Source: Duncaniella dubosii (GTDB taxonomy: Bacteria > Bacteroidota > Bacteroidia > Bacteroidales > Muribaculaceae). From it: a stretch of DNA of 64,000 bases. A model generated the notes under the pieces. It was given only the letters and a program-made list of their open reading frames with translations. It was not told the origin of the DNA and did not search any database. The first letter of the stretch is position 1. The number at the start of each line of letters is the position of its first letter. Positions 35,466 through 44,338 of the stretch are shown here, in pieces. The stretch lies in the NCBI RefSeq assembly GCF_004803915.1, contig NZ_CP039396.1, positions 930,001 through 994,000 on the forward strand, written 5' to 3'. Made by a program: the position numbers and the translations under genes.

Positions 35466-36851
35466 TCAGAAAGCCTGCTCCTCACCGCCAAGTGCATTGA
35501 TGACCGTGCGGACGATTATTTTAAGGTCGAGGAGAAACGACCAGTGTTCTATATACCAGATGTCGTGTTCGACACGTCGCTCCATCTGCCAAAGCTCCTC
35601 GGTCTGACCCCGGTAGCCGCGCACCTGCGCCCATCCGGTGATGCCGGGTTTGATCAGATGGCGCACCATGTACTGGCTGATTAGACGGCGGTAGTCCTCG
35701 GTGTGTTTAAGCATGTGTGGACGCGGGCCGACAATCGACATGTCGCCCATGAACACATTGATAAACTGCGGCAGCTCGTCGATGCTCGTGCGGCGCAGGA
35801 AATCGCCGAGTTTCGTCTTGCGCGGGTCATTCCTCGTGGCCTGCATACTGTCGGCCTGCTCGTTGACCCTCATGGTGCGGAATTTCCAGCAAAGAAAATC
35901 GCGTCCCATGTAGCCGGTGCGCATCTGGCGGAAAAACACCGGGCCGGGAGAGCTGAGCTTGATGGCAATCGCCACGGGGATGAAGATGACAGGAGAGAAT
36001 ATGAGGAATGTACCTGAGAAGGCTATGTCAAACGCACGTTTGAGCACCCGGTTGGCATTGCGCTCAAGCGGGTTGTGGCGCACTTCGAGCACCGGCATCT
36101 GCCCGATGGAGTCAAGCCGGAACTTGCGTGTCAGGAAGGGAGAAATCTGAGGGACAAAGTGGAATTTCACCATGTGTTTCTCACATATGCCCAGTATGAG
36201 CTGGACGGCCTCACGCTGCTCACCCGAAAGGGCATAGAAAATCTCGTCGGTATGGTTCTCGACCACAAATTTCTCCAGTTCCTCCAGATTGCCGGCATAC
36301 TGGCTGCGCAGTTCGAAATCAGGCGGACAGTAGCGGTCAAAGAATCCCTGACATCTGTAGCCGAAACCGCTGTCAAGCTCCATCTCAGCCAGCAGACGCT
36401 CGCCGGTGGGATTACACCCGACGATTACTATGCGCGAATAGCTGCGGCCACTGCGCCGATAGGTCTTCAGAAGATAATGTGAACCGAGCCACCACGCCAT
36501 CTGCATCAGCGCGCTCACCGAGTAGAACTCCGCAAAGACACGCCACGGTATGGCATCGAGTTTCAGGAAATAGAGCAGGAATATGAATCCGAGAGCATGG
36601 AAACAGACGGCGTGTAGAGCCGAAAGCATCAGCCTGTCCATCTGCATTGCCCTGACCTTGTGGATGCGCCCGATGTGACGCGCCACCGGGATATAGGCCA
36701 CGTTGAGCAACACCCATATAAGGCGCGTGTGGATTTCAGCCACCGACGGGTTGAGTATGGTCACGACAAAAAAGACCCCGTTAAGTATAAGGAAGTCAAC
36801 TAAAGTCAGAGCCCTGTGGAAATATCGTCCGTGTCTGTTACCTTTTCCCAT
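35466..36851 (-). CDS. Undecaprenyl-phosphate hexose-1-phosphate transferase (WcaJ family)
   Basis: A polyprenyl glycosylphosphotransferase that starts capsule or exopolysaccharide units by loading a hexose-1-phosphate on undecaprenyl phosphate. The ATG at 36851 (MGKGNRHGRYFHRAL) gives 461 residues; the frame to 36857 begins at TTG. Four N-terminal helices (about 12-115), a Rossmann-like middle domain (IVIVGCNPTGERLL), and the bacterial sugar transferase domain with KRAFDIAFSG, SSPGPVFFRQMRTGYMG, KFRTM and RRTSIDELPQ. No polysaccharide cluster surrounds it. Alternatives are galactose or glucose as sugar. Confidence 0.92.
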   Translation of the reverse strand: MGKGNRHGRYFHRALTLVDFLILNGVFFVVTILNPSVAEIHTRLIWVLLNVAYIPVARHIGRIHKVRAMQMDRLMLSALHAVCFHALGFIFLLYFLKLDAIPWRVFAEFYSVSALMQMAWWLGSHYLLKTYRRSGRSYSRIVIVGCNPTGERLLAEMELDSGFGYRCQGFFDRYCPPDFELRSQYAGNLEELEKFVVENHTDEIFYALSGEQREAVQLILGICEKHMVKFHFVPQISPFLTRKFRLDSIGQMPVLEVRHNPLERNANRVLKRAFDIAFSGTFLIFSPVIFIPVAIAIKLSSPGPVFFRQMRTGYMGRDFLCWKFRTMRVNEQADSMQATRNDPRKTKLGDFLRRTSIDELPQFINVFMGDMSIVGPRPHMLKHTEDYRRLISQYMVRHLIKPGITGWAQVRGYRGQTEELWQMERRVEHDIWYIEHWSFLLDLKIIVRTVINALGGEEQAF

Positions 36852-36948
36852 AGCCAAAATGTGTGTCTAGTCTCTTATATATAATCGGTCGGATACCCTT
36901 AAATATTGTAAACGGAGACGAAAAAAATATCAATTCGACATCAAATAA

Positions 36949-36986
36949 TGACCATCGGACGTGTTTACATCCACATCCGATGGTCA
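36949..36986 (-). terminator. 15-bp hairpin downstream of the DUF349 gene
   Basis: TGACCATCGGACGTG (36949-36963) pairs with CACATCCGATGGTCA (36972-36986) with one C-A mismatch; loop of 8. It ends the minus-strand DUF349 transcript. Confidence 0.65.
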
Positions 36987-37050
36987 AATCGTAGAACCCG
37001 GCGGCTCAACATCTGCGGAGACTTCGTGTCTCCCCTGTCGTCGGGTCTTT

Positions 37051-38967
37051 TCAGAGTTTGCTGTCGATGACAGCTATTTTTTTCTCAAGATCGGCGATAT
37101 CGTCTTTTAGACGCTGCATGCGGCGTTCCATATCCTTGAGCATCGAACCGGCGTTCTTCGACTTGGCCGAAAGAAAGCCCATGTTGTTCTCATAGGTCTG
37201 GAGTTCACTGCGGCGCTGCTCGTAGACACGCATCAGGCGTTCGCGCTCACGATAGAGACGGTTTTCGTCATTGCCGATTTCATTGATCGTATTCTCGAAA
37301 GAAGCCATGCGCGAACCGCGCTGCGAAATGTCGAGTTTCTGATACAGCTCGTTGACAACCGCACGGTAAGCCTCATAGATATTGTCTTTCTCGCTGAACG
37401 GCACATGACCGACGCTCTGCCATTCGGCCTGAAGGTCCTTGACTGCCTTGATTGCGTTTTCGCGTCCGAGAGTCTCAAGGTCGAGAGCCTTGAGTTTGTC
37501 GATAATCTCGTTTTTCTGTTCGAGGTTGGCGCGCTCGGTGCGGCGTGTGCCGGAGTTGTTCTTTTTCTTCTGCTCGAAGAAGTAGTCGCATGCGGCAAGG
37601 AAACGGCGCCACACCTGATCGGAATGCTTCTTGGCCACAGCGCCGATAGTCTTCCACTCTTTCTGAAGGGCGGCGAGTTCGTCGGCTGTCTTACGCCATT
37701 CGGTACTGTCTTTAAGAGCCTCGGCGCGCTCGCAGAGTGCGATTTTCTTCTCAAGGTTGCGCGAAAGAGTGTCTTTCATGCCACGGAAAAACTCGGCCTT
37801 GGCGGCAAAGAACTTATCGCATGTCTCACGGAAGCGGGCAAACAGCGCATTGTTCGACTTGCGCGAAGCATAGCCGATCTTCTTCCAGTCTTCCTGAGCG
37901 GCGATTATGAGCTTGGTCATCTCGTCCCATGCGGCATAGGTCGAAAGCTTGTCGAATTCGTATGACTCGATGCGTTCGCAGAGCGCTTCCTTAGCGAGCT
38001 CGTTTTCACGCTCACGTGCCTTGCGCTCCTCGAAGAATGTCTGGTAGCGCTTGTTGATTTCAGCTGATATATCCTTGAAGCGGCCCCAGATTTCCTCACG
38101 CACTTCCTTGGGCACAGGACCGATCGAACGCCACTGCTCGTGGAGTTCCTGAAGGCGGCGGAATGCTGCGATGACATCCTCTTCCGCACGAAGCTTGTCG
38201 GCTTCGGCCACAAGAAGTTCCTTTTCCGAAAGGTTCTTCTTGAAATCATAGTCGCGGAGCTCCTTGTTTATCTTGAGCTGGTCGTAGAATTTCTCGACTG
38301 CATCCTGATAGCTTTTCCATAAATCGGCGGCTACGGGAGCGGGCACTTCGCCGATTTCCTTGAATTCATTCTGGAGATCTCGCACCTGCTGGAAGAAACG
38401 GTTGGCATTGTCGACATCGCTTCCCATTTCAATAATCTTGTCGATGATTTCCTTCTTGCGCTCGTAGTTCTTCTGCTGCTCGGCCTCGATGGCTGCACGC
38501 TGCTCGGCCTTTTTCTCCTTTACAGTGGCAAGGATGGCCTTGAATGCCTCCTCGGTTTCATCTGTGGTGGGCTGAAAAGCCTCAGGCTGATTTCCCGCCT
38601 CGACGAAAGCCTCACGTTCGTTGCGCTGCTCCTCGTTGCGGATTGCATAGAACTGTTGTTTCAGACGCGACACTTCCTCATTGGTGATCTCTGCAGGTTC
38701 TTTCTCCGAAAGGAGCTTCAATGCAGCGAGGATGCTTTCTTTTGTTGCAGGCTCATGCGAACGTTCCGTAGCGACTTCTTCTGAAAGCTCTTCAGACGAA
38801 GCAGCCACCGGCGACTCCTCCTCAACAGCTACAGCCGATGAGACGGTCTCGGCCGGTTCGGGTGTCGGAGTGGAAATGTTTGTAGAATCGGCTGCCACTG
38901 ATGCGGCGCCTTCGTTCAAGGTTTTATCCAATGCGTCGTTTGGCATTGAAGTGTCACGCGGTTCCAT
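37051..38967 (-). CDS. DUF349 repeat protein
   Basis: A 638-residue, very charged, mostly helical protein. The first 110 residues are acidic and low complexity. From about 130 to 590 there are around six DUF349 units, each with a W at a fixed place (LQNEFKEIGEVPAPVAADLWKSY, LHEQWRSIGPVPKEVREEIWGRF, LQKEWKTIGAVAKKHSDQVWRRF, LQAEWQSVGHVPFSEKDNIYEAY). A C-terminal coiled coil follows (about 570-635). The role is unknown; no enzyme motif is seen. It is transcribed alone. Confidence 0.9.
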   Translation of the reverse strand: MEPRDTSMPNDALDKTLNEGAASVAADSTNISTPTPEPAETVSSAVAVEEESPVAASSEELSEEVATERSHEPATKESILAALKLLSEKEPAEITNEEVSRLKQQFYAIRNEEQRNEREAFVEAGNQPEAFQPTTDETEEAFKAILATVKEKKAEQRAAIEAEQQKNYERKKEIIDKIIEMGSDVDNANRFFQQVRDLQNEFKEIGEVPAPVAADLWKSYQDAVEKFYDQLKINKELRDYDFKKNLSEKELLVAEADKLRAEEDVIAAFRRLQELHEQWRSIGPVPKEVREEIWGRFKDISAEINKRYQTFFEERKARERENELAKEALCERIESYEFDKLSTYAAWDEMTKLIIAAQEDWKKIGYASRKSNNALFARFRETCDKFFAAKAEFFRGMKDTLSRNLEKKIALCERAEALKDSTEWRKTADELAALQKEWKTIGAVAKKHSDQVWRRFLAACDYFFEQKKKNNSGTRRTERANLEQKNEIIDKLKALDLETLGRENAIKAVKDLQAEWQSVGHVPFSEKDNIYEAYRAVVNELYQKLDISQRGSRMASFENTINEIGNDENRLYRERERLMRVYEQRRSELQTYENNMGFLSAKSKNAGSMLKDMERRMQRLKDDIADLEKKIAVIDSKL

Positions 38968-39187
38968 AACAGTTGTTTAAGGTGATAAAATGCTCACTGC
39001 ACTTTTTCAGGGGCCGCAGCCGCCTCGCGCAGCGAGAAGGGATAGGTAAATAGATTTTAGTGTGCTAATTTACTGATTATTTTCAAAAAAAATAATTTAT
39101 TTCGCGAAAAATCCAATAATTAACACTTTAATACTAAAATTAACATAAATTCCTGTGGTTTCACTATCAATCTAATAACGTGCTGAT

Positions 39188-40840
39188 TCACTCGGCAGCC
39201 ACCGCATAGACCCCCATAGCAGTGCCCGTGAAGTTTCCGGCGGTGCGGGTGCTGAGAAGCGAGGCGGGAACTGTCTGAGGCAACTGACGGTAGTCTTCAT
39301 CGCCTTCGGCATACTCAAAACTGTAGCTGCCCTTTCCGTCGGCCACTATCCTGAGACGCAGAGGCTGCGAAGAGTCGTCGAGAGGCGACTCGAACTCTAT
39401 CACTCGGTCATTCTTGCTCCGGGCATCGACCCGCGCAACCACATCGCCATACGAATTGACCGCCTTTCCGAAGACAATATGACAGTCATCATCCTGAAAC
39501 AGCATAAGTCCCGCGATGTCCTCAGGGCTCTGCGGTGAGAACTCATCGAGTGTCACGCTCAGTTCGAACGCATTTTCCGTCACCCAGCGTCCGATGGCCG
39601 ATGGCGATTTCTTGTCGGCAAATCTCACAGGCGAAGCCTCAACGGTCAGAGTCCCGTCTGCGTCTGTGCTGTAGAAACCAGATTTCGGATTCCTGATGAA
39701 AAACGCATCGTCGACAAGCCCGTCGGCAGTCCACAGACGGCTCTCACGCTCGCGCTGCGGACGCCCTTCAAGCACCTCGTCGCGGGCGGTGATGACAGGC
39801 TGGCCGTATTTCCAGCCGACACGGTGGATGAAAGTCTCGCGCCCCATGATGTCATGACCGTCTTCCGAGTAGGGACGCACCCCGAGAAACACAGCCCACC
39901 ATCTGCCATCCTTGTCCTCGACGAGATCGGCATGCCCGGCACAGGTGACGGGGTATCGCCGCGAGGGGTCAAGACCTCTCTGCGTCAGTATCGGATTTAT
40001 GCGGCACGGTCTGAACGGCCCTTTGGGACTTGCCGATTCAAATATCACCTCGCGGTGGTCAGGGCCAGTGCCTCCTTCGGCACACATAAGGAAATATTTC
40101 CCACCTATATAATATAGGTGTGGTCCTTCAATCCATACGGGCTTCTCATCGATATTGACACCTCCGTTGACTATCACCTTCGACTCGCCGGTCACACGGC
40201 CTGTCTTCCAGTCAAAATCATGGATGCGTATGGTCCGGTGACCGTCGTAGAGCGCCTCCCCTTCAGGAGAGTCGTTGTTGACTATATAAGCCTTGCCGTC
40301 GGCATCGAAAAACAGGCTCGGATCAATCCCGCCGACCTCCGGCAACCAGACCGGATCGCTCCATTCACCTTTTTTCGGGTCTTTGCATGTCACATAGAAA
40401 TTGCCCCCGTTGTCAACGAGCGTCGTTATCATATAGAAAGTCTCATTGTGGGGATTATAGGAAATCGAAGGCGCATATATGCCACCCGACACACGGATGC
40501 TGTCGGGGAGCGAGAGCTGCGAAGGTCTGTCGAGCACATAGCCGAGGCGCTCCCAGTTGCGCAGGTCGGTACTGTGCCATATCGGCACTCCCGGATAGAA
40601 CGCAAACGAAGAATTAACCATATAGTAATCATCGTCAACCCTGACTATCGACGGGTCGGGATAACATCCGGGCAACAATGGTGTCCAGTCGGGCGAAGCA
40701 ACTTCGTCGCCGTCGGGCATGGTCACCTGATAGCTGAAGTCGGAAAAAACAGCCATAGGTTTCTCGTCGCTCTCATTGCACGAAACGGCCATAATCAGTC
40801 CGATGGCACATGGTAGTAAAGATAAGGATATTTTTCTCAT
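39188..40840 (-). CDS. Glycoside hydrolase family 43 lipoprotein (beta-xylosidase/arabinofuranosidase-like)
   Basis: The ATG at 40840 (MRKISLSLLPCAIGLIMAVSC) gives a lipoprotein signal and 550 residues. The five-bladed propeller (about 40-345) starts with GCYPDPSIVRVDDDYYMVNSSFAFYPGVPIWHSTDLRNW, whose PDPS Asp is the catalytic base; IDPSLFFDADGKAYIVNND and KPVWIEGPHLYYIGGKYFL carry the pKa-modulating Asp and the acid Glu. A C-terminal beta-sandwich (about 360-550) resembles the GH43 accessory domain. Probably trims xylan or arabinan side chains at the cell surface. No SusC/D pair is nearby. A divergent promoter is shared with the M6 protease. Confidence 0.92.
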   Translation of the reverse strand: MRKISLSLLPCAIGLIMAVSCNESDEKPMAVFSDFSYQVTMPDGDEVASPDWTPLLPGCYPDPSIVRVDDDYYMVNSSFAFYPGVPIWHSTDLRNWERLGYVLDRPSQLSLPDSIRVSGGIYAPSISYNPHNETFYMITTLVDNGGNFYVTCKDPKKGEWSDPVWLPEVGGIDPSLFFDADGKAYIVNNDSPEGEALYDGHRTIRIHDFDWKTGRVTGESKVIVNGGVNIDEKPVWIEGPHLYYIGGKYFLMCAEGGTGPDHREVIFESASPKGPFRPCRINPILTQRGLDPSRRYPVTCAGHADLVEDKDGRWWAVFLGVRPYSEDGHDIMGRETFIHRVGWKYGQPVITARDEVLEGRPQRERESRLWTADGLVDDAFFIRNPKSGFYSTDADGTLTVEASPVRFADKKSPSAIGRWVTENAFELSVTLDEFSPQSPEDIAGLMLFQDDDCHIVFGKAVNSYGDVVARVDARSKNDRVIEFESPLDDSSQPLRLRIVADGKGSYSFEYAEGDEDYRQLPQTVPASLLSTRTAGNFTGTAMGVYAVAAE

Positions 40841-40864
40841 AGCATATAGTAAATACATTGTACG

Positions 40865-40895
40865 CAAAGATAATACAGCCTTGCATTACTGACAA
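40865..40895 (-). promoter_or_regulatory. Promoter of the GH43 gene
   Basis: Minus strand TATCTTTG (40865-40872) with a TTGT near -33 (40892-40895). Confidence 0.5.
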
Positions 40896-40958
40896 GTATT
40901 TCACCTGTTCTTTTTCTTATTTCGTCACATTTATTTTCACCGTTAAGCAAAAAAGTCC

Positions 40959-40966
40959 TATCTTTA
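40959..40966 (+). promoter_or_regulatory. -7-like box directly before the M6 protease start
   Basis: TATCTTTA lies four bases before the ATG at 40971; if used, the mRNA would be nearly leaderless. It differs from TAnnTTTG in the last base. Confidence 0.3.
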
Positions 40967-40970
40967 CATC

Positions 40971-42763
40971 ATGACTTCATCACACAGACTTCTGCCTGCA
41001 ACCATAGCGCTGATTTCAGCCATAAGCCTCGGAGCATCACCGGCCCGCCCGGTGAGACATACCGCCACACTCCCCGACGGCTCGACCGTCGGCTACCGGA
41101 TGGTGGGTGACGAACGATTCCACTACCTTGTGACCGACGACGGATACCCCCTTGTGGCCGACGGAGCGACCCTCTGTTTCGCGGAGACAGGCGACAACGG
41201 GAGAATGGTCAGCAGCGGAGTGGCCGCCGCCGACCCTCAGTTCCGTTCGCCGGCAACTTTGACGTCCCTTAAAAACCTCGACAGCAACGCTGTAATTGAA
41301 AAAGCGGCATTGTCAGCCGAGGTCTCTCCTATACGCGCCATCAGTCCGAAATACGCCCCTTCACGCGCACCGGAATCCATGAGCACCACGACATTCCCCG
41401 TCACAGGTTCTCCGCGCGGACTTATAATCCTCGCCGAATATACCGACGTGAAATTCTCGACCCCCATGCCGCAGCAATATTTCAGCGACATGCTAAACCT
41501 TGAAGGTTTTGACCGGGACAGAGCCTCAGGCTCTGCACGCGATTATTTCATTGTATCGTCTGCCGGGGTGTTCACTCCGCAGTTCGATGTCGTAGGGCCG
41601 GTGACCTTACCCCACACACAGGCATACTACGGACGCAACGAGCCTTACGATGATGCCAACGCGTCCTACATGATACCCGACGCATGCGACATTCTCGCTG
41701 CCCAAGGCTTCGACTTTTCAATTTATGACTGCGACAATGACGGTGAAATCGACAACGTGTATCTCATCTATGCCGGCCGTGGCGAATCGTCGGGCAACCT
41801 TGAAGACATCAATACCGTGTGGCCTCACTCTTGGAAGGTCGGCGACATGAACCGGTACTACAACGGCTGTCTGCTCAACCACTACGCCTGTTCAAACGAA
41901 ATCGAGGGAGACAAGCCTGACGGCATCGGTACGTTCTGCCATGAATTCTCACACGTCATGGGACTCCCCGACCTGTACTATACCGGACACTCGCTGCTCA
42001 CCTATCTTACACCCGATACTTGGAGCGTACTTGATATCGGCTGCTATCTCAACGACTCCCGCACACCGCCTCTCTATTCATCTTTCGAACGCATGTCGCT
42101 CGGATGGCTGAAGCCAGAAGTAATCGACAGTCCCGGCGAATATGCGCTCGAACCGCTTGCCGATACCAATACCGCCTATCTTGTCAAGACTGATTCCGAT
42201 GACGAATTTTTCCTCTTCGAAAACCGGCTTAAGGAGGGCTGGGATTCCTATCTCAGAGGCGAAGGCATGTTGATATGGCACATCGACTACGACAAAGACA
42301 TCTGGTTCAGCAACACTGTCAACAACACCCGCTCCCACCAGCACGTAGATCTCGTCGAGGCCATCAGCCGTACATCGCCCTCAGCCTCCCCCAGCGACCC
42401 CTTCCGGGCGCGTCAAACGTCACCGAATACACCGCCGACACTGCGCCTCCAAGCCCGCGTTTCATTTCATGGTCGCATAACGACCCCGGCTATCCCTTGA
42501 CAAACATCCGCACCGACGGCCGGCTGATCCGCTTCATGGCAGGAAACAGCGACGACTCTGCCATCGACGACATCATGGCGTCCGAACCCGTCACTGTCAG
42601 AGGCGGCGAGGCTATTATCATCAGCGGTTCAGACCTGCCGGCCTCAGTCTACACCATCGCCGGCACACCGGCCTACCACGGCGAATCCCGCCGAATCATA
42701 CTCCCGACCGGGCTTTACATCGTCAAAGTCGGAAACCATACAACAAAAGTGGCGCTTCATTGA
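40971..42763 (+). CDS. M6-family secreted metalloprotease, frameshifted
   Basis: An immune-inhibitor-A-like zinc protease, about 597 residues when repaired. Signal peptide about 1-23; propeptide-like TLPDGSTVGYRMVGDERFHYLVTDDGYP; catalytic HEFSHVMGLPD (HExxHxxGxxD, about residue 325). The frame breaks near 42404-42408 (TTCCGGG); one C or G restores ASNVTEYTADTAPPSPRFISW. The end (ASVYTIAGTPAYHGESRRIILPTGLYIVKVGNHTTKV) looks like a type IX sorting domain. Its last codons form one arm of the terminator. Presumed sequencing error. Confidence 0.88.
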
Positions 42764-42775
42764 AAGCGCCACTTT
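42746..42775. terminator. Bidirectional terminator overlapping the M6 stop codon
   Basis: AAAGTGGCGCTT (42746-42757) pairs exactly with AAGCGCCACTTT (42764-42775); loop CATTGA contains the M6 stop. It also serves the convergent FAH-like gene. Confidence 0.85.
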
Positions 42776-42836
42776 CGTTGTATATCGTTGTATATGTATT
42801 ACAATTCCTGTAAAACCTCGGATTGAACGATGCTGC

Positions 42837-43385
42837 TCAGACTATTCTCAGATCGACCACTGTCTCCCCGTCGAGTAAAGCTGAGATGCGCGACCCTTCT
42901 TTCAGGTCTACCGGCTCGGCAATCGGAGGCAGCATGATGACATCGCCCATCTTTAACGTCATGTATTCACTGACATTTGCTATGACCTCATCGACAGTCG
43001 GCGCAATCGGCTCTGACACCGATTCAAAGACCGGGACATCGGAAACCGACACCTGAACCGTCGCCCCGTCCTGAGCATGTGCCGCCGGCAGCCATGCCCC
43101 GTTGACAAGGCTCGAATCCATCCCCGACAAAACACCCTCAAGCCCCGCGCACTCCCTAAGGGTGACACGAAGCGAAAGGCTCACGCCGTCATAGTAGCGC
43201 GAGGCAAACTTGCGTGCGATGTTCTTGCCGAGACGGCCGATTCTGACCGACGGATGCAACGACGCCACCCATCCCTCACCCCATTCGGGCATGAAAAGTG
43301 GACGGCCCGGAAGAATCAGGGCCGAATCCGGGTGGATATCAATGTCGGGAGAGGATGATAACGAAACGAGACGGATTATTTTCAT
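42837..43385 (-). CDS. Fumarylacetoacetate hydrolase family-like protein
   Basis: A 182-residue protein with features of a short FAH-family fold: PDSALILPGRPLFMPEWG, SVRIGRLGKNIARKFASRYYDGVSLSLRV and the C-terminal EYMTLKMGDVIMLPPI. The usual acidic metal ligands (EExE, then D) are not evident, so it may be non-catalytic or divergent. Its ATG overlaps the rex stop by three bases (ATGA), so it is translated with Rex. Assignment is by pattern; moderately sure. Confidence 0.65.
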   Translation of the reverse strand: MKIIRLVSLSSSPDIDIHPDSALILPGRPLFMPEWGEGWVASLHPSVRIGRLGKNIARKFASRYYDGVSLSLRVTLRECAGLEGVLSGMDSSLVNGAWLPAAHAQDGATVQVSVSDVPVFESVSEPIAPTVDEVIANVSEYMTLKMGDVIMLPPIAEPVDLKEGSRISALLDGETVVDLRIV

Positions 43386-44011
43386 TTTGGCATACGGTTA
43401 TACATCACCGCGAGATGCGCATAAATCGAGGTGTTCTGTATGGCCACCGCCGGCGATGTCTTGATATGGAAAGGTGTGAAATTCCAGAGCGCCTTTATTC
43501 CTGCATCGACACACTTCTGTGCGACCTCCGCAGCACTCTCCACGGGGACTGCGATAACAGCGATTTCCGCGTCAAGCTCCCTCACACGGCGCTCAAGATC
43601 CGAATAATCATAGATAGGCTTGCCGCCGAGCCGCGTACCGACCACATCGGGATTGACATCGAATCCGGCTACGATGTTGAGCCCGTAGCGCGACAGGCCG
43701 GAGTCGGCCATAAGCGCCGCGCCGAGGCTGCCGACACCCATCATCACCGCATTGTGCTCGCGATGGAAACCGAGAAAATCGAGCAGACCGCGTTCAAGCT
43801 CCTTTACCTCATAGCCTATGCGTGTCTTGCCCTTGATGTTGAGATACGACAAATCCTTCGCTATCTGCGACGAGTCGACATTGAGCTGATGTGAGATTGC
43901 TGTCGAGGAAACATACTCGACTCCCTCCGCTCTCAGACGCGACACGCAGGCGAGATACCACGGCAGACGGCGTATGGCCGGTTCCGGTACGTATGGTGCT
44001 GTCGTCTCCAT
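43382..44011 (-). CDS. rex: Redox-sensing transcriptional repressor Rex
   Basis: A 209-residue NADH/NAD+ sensor that represses fermentation and respiration genes when NADH is low. A winged helix (about 10-80, with VSSTAISHQLNVDSSQIAKDLSYL) is followed by a Rossmann domain with MGVGSLGAAL, GFDVNPDVVG and VPVESAAEVAQKCVDAGIKALWNFTP, then the swapped C-terminal helix. Overlaps the FAH-like gene by an ATGA junction. A consensus promoter lies at 44228-44259. No clear TTGTGAA-type Rex operator was seen in the window. Confidence 0.95.
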   Translation of the reverse strand: METTAPYVPEPAIRRLPWYLACVSRLRAEGVEYVSSTAISHQLNVDSSQIAKDLSYLNIKGKTRIGYEVKELERGLLDFLGFHREHNAVMMGVGSLGAALMADSGLSRYGLNIVAGFDVNPDVVGTRLGGKPIYDYSDLERRVRELDAEIAVIAVPVESAAEVAQKCVDAGIKALWNFTPFHIKTSPAVAIQNTSIYAHLAVMYNRMPK

Positions 44012-44227
44012 TAAGGCAATCGTGTTTTAGTCATTCTATCAAGAGGTAAACTTCTTTTTCTGAAATTTTGTTTGCTTACGGTTATCGGAATAGCCTCGGG
44101 AGAAGAGCGTTTTTTCCATTTTTTATGACTTGGAGACCCAAGTCCGGGCCACAGCCGCGACTGCCGCAAGACCGCTCATGGCGGCTTCCGCTGATTTCAT
44201 AGCCGGAAAAGCAAACAGACTCTGAGA

Positions 44228-44259
44228 CAAAATTACAACTTTTCCGCCTATTATCCAAA
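44228..44259 (-). promoter_or_regulatory. rex promoter
   Basis: Minus strand TTTG (44256-44259), 20-nt spacer, TAATTTTG (44228-44235). It gives a leader of about 210 nt that holds two tiny frames of about 25 codons, one (MEKTLFSRGYSDNRK..., starting near 44118) strongly basic; neither is a supported gene. Confidence 0.65.
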
Positions 44260-44277
44260 GAAGTATTCCGCAGCCTT

Positions 44278-44308
44278 TTTGCATCTCGCAAAAATTTTCA
44301 TAATTTTG
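44278..44308 (+). promoter_or_regulatory. gltX promoter
   Basis: TTTG (44278-44281), 19-nt spacer, TAATTTTG (44301-44308): a full consensus match, 30 bases before the ATG. Confidence 0.8.
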
Positions 44309-44338
44309 CCGTAAAAATAAGCAATCAATTTTCACGAC

